A stretch of DNA of 5,564 nt, from positions 1 through 5,564 of the forward strand of contig CAKTTL010000146.1 of assembly GCA_934615235.1 (NCBI GenBank). Direction: 5' to 3'. A model generated the notes under the pieces. The model saw only the letters and a list, made by a program, of their open reading frames with translations, did no database searches and had not been told where the DNA came from. A program made the position numbers and the translations under genes. This DNA comes from an uncultured Clostridia bacterium. Its GTDB lineage: Bacteria; Bacillota; Clostridia; Christensenellales; Aristaeellaceae. Below are positions 1-4,711 of this stretch, one piece after another (positions within the stretch are counted from its first letter, which is position 1; each line of letters starts with the position of its first letter).

Positions 1-276
1 AATCAAATTGTCGGTGTCCTATTCGGATTGACCGACTATGCCTATTGGCTTTATGTAACTGATTTGGGTGTAGACAGAGACTATTTACACCAAGGGATCG
101 GTACGGAATTGATGGAAACAGCACATTCTTTAGCAGGCGGCAAAAATGATATTGCTGTATATCTAGTTGCAAACGAAAATGCTATTCCATTTTACGAGAA
201 ATTGGGAATGAGAGCAGCAGAAGATGTGATGGAGTACAACCACATAGAATGGACTCCGTTTACTGTAACACAATAA
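1..276 (+). CDS. GNAT-family N-acetyltransferase, 3' part (5' end outside window)
   Basis: This is the C-terminal 91 residues of a GNAT acetyltransferase, which transfers an acetyl group from acetyl-CoA to an amine. The frame is open from base 1, so the gene begins left of the window; the TTG at 28 is an internal codon and not a convincing start. The visible part holds the beta4 strand (LYVTDLGV), the acetyl-CoA pyrophosphate loop ending HQGIGT (visible residues 30-35) followed by an amphipathic helix, and the motif-B segment NENAIPFYEKLGM (58-70) typical of the family. The Q/R usually three residues before the first loop glycine is Leu here. The substrate cannot be told. The gene is AT-rich compared with the minus-strand operon it faces, is transcribed towards it, and has no obvious functional link to it. 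The family call is secure; the specific function is unknown. Confidence 0.9.
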   Translation, partial: NQIVGVLFGLTDYAYWLYVTDLGVDRDYLHQGIGTELMETAHSLAGGKNDIAVYLVANENAIPFYEKLGMRAAEDVMEYNHIEWTPFTVTQ

Positions 277-527
277 ACGCAACTTCCAGTTTGCCGCCCC
301 CTTCATAGCGGGCGTTAGGAGGGCAAGAGCGCCCCCAACAGGAAACCGTCCCGAAGGAACAGGAATTTGCAAAATTGAAAAAATCTAACCGCGAGACGCT
401 TCTCGCCCTCACGAACAACAGCGAATCCAGAACTGTTTAACTGCTTCAGCCGACAGTTCTGGATTCCCTATTTATCAGATCGAACTGCTGTTTTATGAAG
501 TTCCTGTATTTGAAACAGGCGGCCTTT
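277..527. other. Intergenic region between convergent genes, no gene seen
   Basis: These 251 bases separate the acetyltransferase stop from the stop of the minus-strand metallohydrolase. I find no supported coding sequence: the minus-strand frame over 163-372 overlaps the acetyltransferase and looks like a shadow. The first part (about 291-335) is a GC-rich patch in which GGGCG at 310-314 can pair with CGCCC at either 295-299 or 330-334, so two mutually exclusive small hairpins are possible. The middle (361-400) is AT-rich then mixed. A perfect 14-bp inverted repeat occupies 423-466. Close to the operon end, CCTGT/ACAGG around 502-519 could form a weak 5-bp hairpin. Confidence 0.7.
423..466. 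terminator. Perfect 14-bp inverted repeat, probable bidirectional terminator
   Basis: GAATCCAGAACTGT (423-436) and its exact reverse complement ACAGTTCTGGATTC (453-466) flank a 16-base loop. The repeat lies between two convergent genes, about 147 bases after the plus-strand stop and 61 bases after the minus-strand stop, which is where a shared terminator is expected. Neither side has a clean run of T: the minus-strand side continues GCTGTTGTTC and the plus-strand side CCCTATTTAT. A classic intrinsic terminator is therefore not certain, and an mRNA 3'-end stabilising stem or a dispersed palindromic element remains possible. Confidence 0.5.
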
Positions 528-1472
528 TTACGCGAACAGCTTTCGCACGTTGTCGCGCATCAGCTTATCAATGATTTTCTCCGTCACGCCGCGTCTGCGC
601 AATTCCGGCAGTACGCGCTGCGGAACGTCCAGCATCCCGCGAACGGCGCTTGGGTTTTCGCACGGATCCGTCTGCCAGGATCGCCAGTAGTCGGTGTAAA
701 ACGCATCGTCATGCGAGAGAACGATCCGATCCTCCCAGCCGCGCTCGAGCAATTCAAGCAGCGTTTCAATCCGCTTTTCGGTCGTATTAAAGCTGTCATG
801 CCCGAAACGATCCAGCCCGATATACGTCCCGTTTCGCAAGATTCGCGTCAGATAGTCCAGATCGTTGCTGTCGCCGCAATGGCCGATCACGACGCGCTCC
901 GGCGCCGCTCCGCTCTCCAGCAAAGCAGCCTGCTGCTCCAGCGCGTTTTTCGCGCTGAAATCAGCCGAACAGGTGTGCGTAAGGATCGGCTTGCCGGTTT
1001 GCCTCGACGCAAGCGCCGCCGCCTCGAGCATCGTGCGATTGCACGGCGTTACGCCCTGCGCGTCCGTCGCGCATTTAATCACGCCCGCGCGGACATCCGT
1101 TCCCTGCATGCCCACGTTGATCTCGCGGACGAACAATTCCGCCAACCGCTGCGGGTCCGGAGAACGGACAAACGGATCCTCGAAAAAATACAGTCCCGTC
1201 GATGCGATGATCGCAAGCCCGCTCCGGCGCGAAAGCTCGGCCAGAATGCGCGCGTCACGCCCGAGGTTGAGAGGCGTCGCGTCGATCACAGCGTCCACGC
1301 CCGCTTTGCGGAGGCGTTCGATGCGCGGCAGCGTGCGCGCGAAGTACGCTTCCTCGTTGAACCATTCGGGGACGGCAAAGCGCATCTGCGCGTTGAGCAG
1401 CAGCATATGTTCATGCGCAAGCGTATACCCCAGCGCCTGTTCGTCCACCGGCCCCAATACTGTCTGAATCAT
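528..1472 (-). CDS. Phosphotriesterase-family metallohydrolase (amidohydrolase superfamily; possible lactonase)
   Basis: This 314-residue protein has the full set of binuclear metal ligands of the phosphotriesterase (PTE/PHP) family. The N-terminus carries the signature TVLGPVD...LGYTLAHEH with metal ligands His20 and His22. Lys133 in GVIKCATD is the expected carbamylated bridging lysine. His166 (LTHTC) and His198 (IGHCGDSND) supply the second metal, and Asp255 in LSHDD is the terminal-strand ligand and general base. Length fits the family (about 300-350). Family members include true phosphotriesterases, N-acyl-homoserine and sugar (phospho)lactonases, and amide hydrolases; in a catabolic operon with dehydrogenases, a lactonase or ester/amide hydrolase is the likelier role, but this is inference. 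No signal peptide is seen, so it is probably cytosolic. It starts 5 bases after the stop of the glycyl radical enzyme gene without a strong Shine-Dalgarno, suggesting translational coupling, and it is the last gene before the probable terminator. Confidence 0.9.
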   Translation of the reverse strand: MIQTVLGPVDEQALGYTLAHEHMLLLNAQMRFAVPEWFNEEAYFARTLPRIERLRKAGVDAVIDATPLNLGRDARILAELSRRSGLAIIASTGLYFFEDPFVRSPDPQRLAELFVREINVGMQGTDVRAGVIKCATDAQGVTPCNRTMLEAAALASRQTGKPILTHTCSADFSAKNALEQQAALLESGAAPERVVIGHCGDSNDLDYLTRILRNGTYIGLDRFGHDSFNTTEKRIETLLELLERGWEDRIVLSHDDAFYTDYWRSWQTDPCENPSAVRGMLDVPQRVLPELRRRGVTEKIIDKLMRDNVRKLFA

Positions 1473-1477
1473 TGCCG

Positions 1478-3718
1478 TCAGTCCGCATTTTCAAGCCTGC
1501 GGATCAGCTCGTCCTGGTAGTCCGGCGTCATGCTGTTAAAGCGCCAGTTCCAGCCGGTTACGCGCACCTGGAGTCCTTCGTATTTTTCAGGATGCTTCTG
1601 CGCCTGGCGCAGCGTAGCAGCATCGGCAACGTTGCCCTGCATGGAATAGCCGCCGCGCGCAAAGTATGTGCGTAGCATCCGTACCAGTGCGTCCAGGCCC
1701 GCTTCCCCCTGCGTCACGGACGGGTGCATCAGAAAATCAAGCACCGCGCCGCCCGGCACTTTCACCGCGTCGAACTTCGTGGCAGAAAGTATCAGCGCAG
1801 TAATACCGTTGCGGTCCTTTCCAATAGATGCGCCGCTGTTTTTGGATAGCGGCGTACCGGCCAGCCGGCCGTCAGGCGTCGCGCCGGTCAGTTCGCCATA
1901 GCGGATATGGTAGTCAATCGAGTTAACCGCCAGCTGAAAACGTCCGTTGCGGCGGTTGGGCCGGTTAAGATACGCGGCAGCGTGATCAATAATCGCGACC
2001 TCCAACGCATCAACGGATTCAACGTTATTGCCGTATTTTTCTCCGTCGCGGCAAATCATCAGGCGAAGCTTCTCGTTGCCGGCCCAGTCGGCGCGAAGCG
2101 CCTCCCGAAGTTGTTCGAGCGTAAGTCTCTTTTCCACATAGACATACTTGCGCACCATGGCCAGGCTGTCCGCCGCCGTTGCTGAACAGGAGCAGGGAAT
2201 GCAGGACACTCCGTAGCGAAAAGCGTCCTCCGCATGCTCGAGGCTGTAGGCCAGCGTCGCAGAATCCATCGGCGAGGGGTTAATCTCTGCAATATGTTCA
2301 TCATAAAAGTTTGAAATGGTGATCGCTCGATCGAGCAGCGCGTCAAGCTGATCGAAGAACGCCTTTTCAAAATCCGCATACTCGTGCATCTCTGCCGGCG
2401 CGGACGTTTTTACGCCTATCATTTTTCCCGTTCGCGGATCAACGCCCTCGTTCAACGCCAACTCAATCGCTTTCGCCGTATTGATGCGCGCATGCAGGCA
2501 GTCTGTCGTACCGCCCTTAACATTGAGGTTAAAGCATCCCCACGTGCCCACCTGCCAAGGCTCGAGCTTCATCTCGCGCGAAACTTCCATGATTTCCGTT
2601 GCTTTGTCCGCATTGATATAAACATACGACCCGCGATTGCCTCTCACCTGCTCGAGCGTTTTGCGCAATAACCAATCCGGCGTTTTTTCGCTGGTGACAA
2701 CAAATATTTTCAGGTTAACGATATCCGCATCGTAATATGCGTCGCAAATCAGCGAAGAAAGCTCATTGGCGATTGCATTACCGCTGCGGTCAATCCCACC
2801 AATGGCCATCGGCTGGTTATATGGATGATTCTGGAAGTCATACTGAATGAACAGATACATCAGCAGTTCCTTCACCTGTTCGCGCGTAAACGTCCCTTCA
2901 TCAATGTCCTTGATGTAGTACGGATACAGCAGCCGGTCAATATCGCCGAACGAGCGCGCCTGTACTGCCTCAAGATACTGTTGAATGAGATGAAACAGGT
3001 AGATGAGCTGCATCGCTTCATAGATATTTTTCGGCGCGCCCTGCGCAAGGGAAGCAAAACACGCGGCGCGCAGGGGCATACGCTCGTCCGCGTCAAGCTG
3101 CCGGCGCGCGCATTCTTCCAGCCGATGCATGAAGCGAATAAGCGAACTATAGGTAATTTCAATCGCGTCGAAATATCCTGCCTGTTCGAGCGTGAGATTC
3201 TGCATCTGCGCCCGGCGCTTACGCGCGCGTTCGAGCAGCCCCGGAAATCCATAACGCAGCACTGCGTCCCAGTCCGGCACGCTGTGATCGAAATCGGCCC
3301 AGAAGCTTCCGGCTCCAGTCTCGTAAACATCCTTCATCGCGTCATGAACGCTCTGTGGAGCTTCCTCCATCAGCTTGCCCAGCCAGCGGTCGCACAACAC
3401 GCGCAGCGGCTTGACCGTCTTTCCGCCGCTGTTCCGGTTCTGTTCGCGGATGCCCTTCGGGCTGCCGCCGAAACGCAGCCCCGCAACGTTTACGCCAAAC
3501 CAGCAATACGGGTTCACCTCAATCGCGCCATGATCCAGCACGAAAGCAAACGCCGTCGCTTTTACTACCGCGCGCGGATATCCCTGCATCTGATCGTCAA
3601 TCTTCAGAATTTCCCGCTCCAGCGCCTCGCAGTCGGTGATACCGCTACCTGGCTCAAAGTGTTCTGCAGCGTACATATTCAAGTACGGACGATCCGTTTC
3701 ATACCGATTCCAAAGCAT
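1478..3718 (-). CDS. Divergent glycyl radical enzyme (pyruvate formate-lyase/glycerol dehydratase superfamily), substrate unknown
   Basis: This 746-residue protein is a glycyl radical enzyme. The C-terminal radical loop is VRVTGWNWRFNSM with Gly722 as the radical site, followed by the usual DYQDELIRR. The candidate thiyl cysteine is Cys395 in TWGCFN. Other family landmarks are HSVPDWDAVL (145-154), GGID..GN..ANELSSL (307-323), YGNNVESVD (562-570), GATPDGR.AGTPLS (612-625), GGYSMQGNV (689-697) and LRQAQKHPEKY (703-713). Three features are odd. Asn397 sits where eliminase-type members have Glu (GCxE). Cys506, Cys509 and Cys511 (CIPCSC) replace a normally glycine-rich segment. The N-terminal portion is short and poorly matched to the 780-850-residue relatives. 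I chose the ATG at 3718 because GGAGG lies 8 bases upstream; an in-frame ATG at 3733 would add five residues but has no spaced ribosome site. The enzyme would need a radical-SAM activase, which is not encoded here. The superfamily call is secure; the reaction is unknown. Confidence 0.92.
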   Translation of the reverse strand: MLWNRYETDRPYLNMYAAEHFEPGSGITDCEALEREILKIDDQMQGYPRAVVKATAFAFVLDHGAIEVNPYCWFGVNVAGLRFGGSPKGIREQNRNSGGKTVKPLRVLCDRWLGKLMEEAPQSVHDAMKDVYETGAGSFWADFDHSVPDWDAVLRYGFPGLLERARKRRAQMQNLTLEQAGYFDAIEITYSSLIRFMHRLEECARRQLDADERMPLRAACFASLAQGAPKNIYEAMQLIYLFHLIQQYLEAVQARSFGDIDRLLYPYYIKDIDEGTFTREQVKELLMYLFIQYDFQNHPYNQPMAIGGIDRSGNAIANELSSLICDAYYDADIVNLKIFVVTSEKTPDWLLRKTLEQVRGNRGSYVYINADKATEIMEVSREMKLEPWQVGTWGCFNLNVKGGTTDCLHARINTAKAIELALNEGVDPRTGKMIGVKTSAPAEMHEYADFEKAFFDQLDALLDRAITISNFYDEHIAEINPSPMDSATLAYSLEHAEDAFRYGVSCIPCSCSATAADSLAMVRKYVYVEKRLTLEQLREALRADWAGNEKLRLMICRDGEKYGNNVESVDALEVAIIDHAAAYLNRPNRRNGRFQLAVNSIDYHIRYGELTGATPDGRLAGTPLSKNSGASIGKDRNGITALILSATKFDAVKVPGGAVLDFLMHPSVTQGEAGLDALVRMLRTYFARGGYSMQGNVADAATLRQAQKHPEKYEGLQVRVTGWNWRFNSMTPDYQDELIRRLENAD

Positions 3719-3726
3719 ATGCTCCG

Positions 3727-3731
3727 CCTCC
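3727..3731 (-). promoter_or_regulatory. Ribosome binding site deciding the glycyl radical enzyme start
   Basis: GGAGG on the minus strand lies 8 bases before the ATG at 3718. The other in-frame ATG (3733) overlaps this site and has only GGCAGG directly abutting it, so initiation at 3718 is favoured. An in-frame TGA about 50 bases upstream of 3733 rules out a much longer N-terminus. Confidence 0.7.
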
Positions 3732-3733
3732 AT

Positions 3734-3946
3734 CCCTGCCGGGTTCTGCCATGCAGAACCACCTTGTCCATGTTTTCACCGCGTTCTAAAATGGCGTGCG
3801 CCTCATTTGGGCAGCCTTTGCTCCCATTTGCAAAACCACGCTCGCAGCTTATATTTCCAATAGCATATTCTTTCCGCCGATTACCGATTCTTCCGCTTCG
3901 CTTCAAACAGGCCGGTGCTCGTCGCTCGCCAGCATCACCTTCATCG
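3734..3946 (-). other. Intergenic gap inside the operon, possibly decayed coding sequence
   Basis: The other fully visible junctions in this operon are 5 and 15 bases, so this 213-base gap stands out. No intact gene fills it. Directly after the short-chain dehydrogenase stop, an ATG (3944-3942) with AAGGA 11 bases upstream opens a 13-codon frame reading MKVMLASDEHRPV before a TGA at 3905-3903. A different frame then stays open from about 3906 into the start of the glycyl radical enzyme, reading for example GFANGSKGCPNEAHAIL, without resemblance to a family I recognise. This could be a short leader peptide, a frameshifted gene remnant, or plain spacer. Local GC falls to about 45% around 3841-3900. 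I see no convincing promoter: a TATAAG near the middle has no good -35 box at proper spacing. Confidence 0.4.
3742..3760 (-). other. Hairpin just upstream of the glycyl radical enzyme ribosome site
   Basis: GGTTCTGC and GCAGAACC form a perfect 8-bp stem around a 3-base loop (ATG on the minus strand). The stem ends 10 bases before the GGAGG ribosome site and lies in the only long gap of the operon. Such a stem can protect or mark a processed 5' end, or shape ribosome access. There is no following T run, so it does not look like a terminator. Confidence 0.5.
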
Positions 3947-4696
3947 TCAGTCTGATCCTTTCATCGCAAGCCCACGCCCTCCGTCTACGGCGTACGTCTG
4001 GCCGGTTACAAATCGCGCATCCTCGCTCGCCAGGAAGAGAATCACATTCGCCACATCTTCCGCTGTGCAACGTACTCCAAGAAAATTCGTATGCACCGCA
4101 TCGTTCGTTTCACCCGGACGCTGAACAATCCCCGGCGCAACCGTGTTGACGGTAATTCCATACTCTGCCATCTCCTTGCACAGCGATCGCGTCATCGCTA
4201 TGATGCCGCCCTTGGAAGCCGCATAATCGACGCAACCGCGCAGCCCGTTGAGCGCTACGACGGACGAAATATTGATAATGCGCCCGCCGCGCCCTTGTCG
4301 GACCATCTCTCGCGCTGCGGCGCGGCTGGCATAAAGCGCTCCAAAGAGATTAATCTGCAGGACCGACTCCAACACGTCATCCGTCTGCTCAATCAGCGGC
4401 GCCATCTTGCCGCGCGCGCTGCCACCGGCAGCATGCACCATAATATCGACGCCGCCAAAGACTTCGACTGTTTTGGCAATCGCCGCATCCACACTGGCGG
4501 AATTCGTCACGTCCGCCTTCACGCCGATCGCCCTGCCTCCCGCCGCGCGAATTGTTTCAACCGTGCGCTGCACCATTTCGTCGTTAATATCGCATACGGC
4601 GACGTTCGCGCCTTCCAGCGCAAAGCGCTGTGCGGTCGTGCCGCCAATATATCCGCCCGCCCCGGTTACAAAAGCCGTTCTGTTTTCAAAACGCAT
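3947..4696 (-). CDS. Short-chain dehydrogenase/reductase (classical SDR, probably NAD-dependent)
   Basis: This is a complete 249-residue classical SDR, an oxidoreductase of alcohol/carbonyl groups with a single Rossmann domain. The cofactor loop is TGAGGYIG (residues 11-18). Asp36 at the end of beta2 (CDIND) favours NAD(H) over NADP(H). Asp62-Val63 contact the adenine, and HAAG (88-91) replaces the usual NNAG. The catalytic set is Asn116, Ser145, Tyr158 and Lys162 (YAASK), followed by the VAPG turn (186-189) and a C-terminal VTGQTYAVDGG (230-240). Length and motifs match FabG-like catabolic dehydrogenases. It starts 15 bases after the upstream dehydrogenase stop with a strong AAGGAGG ribosome site, so the two are cotranscribed. 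The substrate is not determined; an oxidation step in the same catabolic route as the glycyl radical enzyme is the natural inference. Confidence 0.93.
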   Translation of the reverse strand: MRFENRTAFVTGAGGYIGGTTAQRFALEGANVAVCDINDEMVQRTVETIRAAGGRAIGVKADVTNSASVDAAIAKTVEVFGGVDIMVHAAGGSARGKMAPLIEQTDDVLESVLQINLFGALYASRAAAREMVRQGRGGRIINISSVVALNGLRGCVDYAASKGGIIAMTRSLCKEMAEYGITVNTVAPGIVQRPGETNDAVHTNFLGVRCTAEDVANVILFLASEDARFVTGQTYAVDGGRGLAMKGSD

Positions 4697-4704
4697 CGAA
4701 GTAT

Positions 4705-4711
4705 CCTCCTT
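4705..4711 (-). promoter_or_regulatory. Strong ribosome binding site of the short-chain dehydrogenase
   Basis: AAGGAGG begins directly after the TAA stop of the upstream gene and lies 8 bases before the ATG at 4696. It is a near-perfect Shine-Dalgarno and fixes the start of the short-chain dehydrogenase. Confidence 0.85.

Noticed and set aside
163..372. Minus-strand 69-codon frame overlapping the acetyltransferase end and the GC-rich patch
   Set aside because: It overlaps a well-supported gene on the other strand and has no evident ribosome site or domain. The GC-rich patch is better described as non-coding.
495..1520. Long plus-strand open frame of 341 codons opposite the metallohydrolase
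   Set aside because: It is antisense to a gene with complete catalytic motifs, is rich in Arg, Gln and Ala as high-GC shadow frames are, and shows no recognisable domain.
3841..3900. Possible internal promoter (minus-strand TATAAG) before the radical enzyme
   Set aside because: No acceptable -35 hexamer lies 16-18 bases upstream, and the region is only mildly AT-rich.
3679..3906. Minus-strand 75-codon frame across the operon gap into the radical enzyme start
   Set aside because: It starts at a TTG without a ribosome site and ends inside the radical enzyme in another frame. I kept it only as part of the possible remnant, not as a gene.
2825..3955. Plus-strand open frame of 376 codons opposite the radical enzyme
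   Set aside because: It lies antisense to conserved radical enzyme motifs and runs past its start into the gap. The composition is typical of a shadow frame and no family is recognised.
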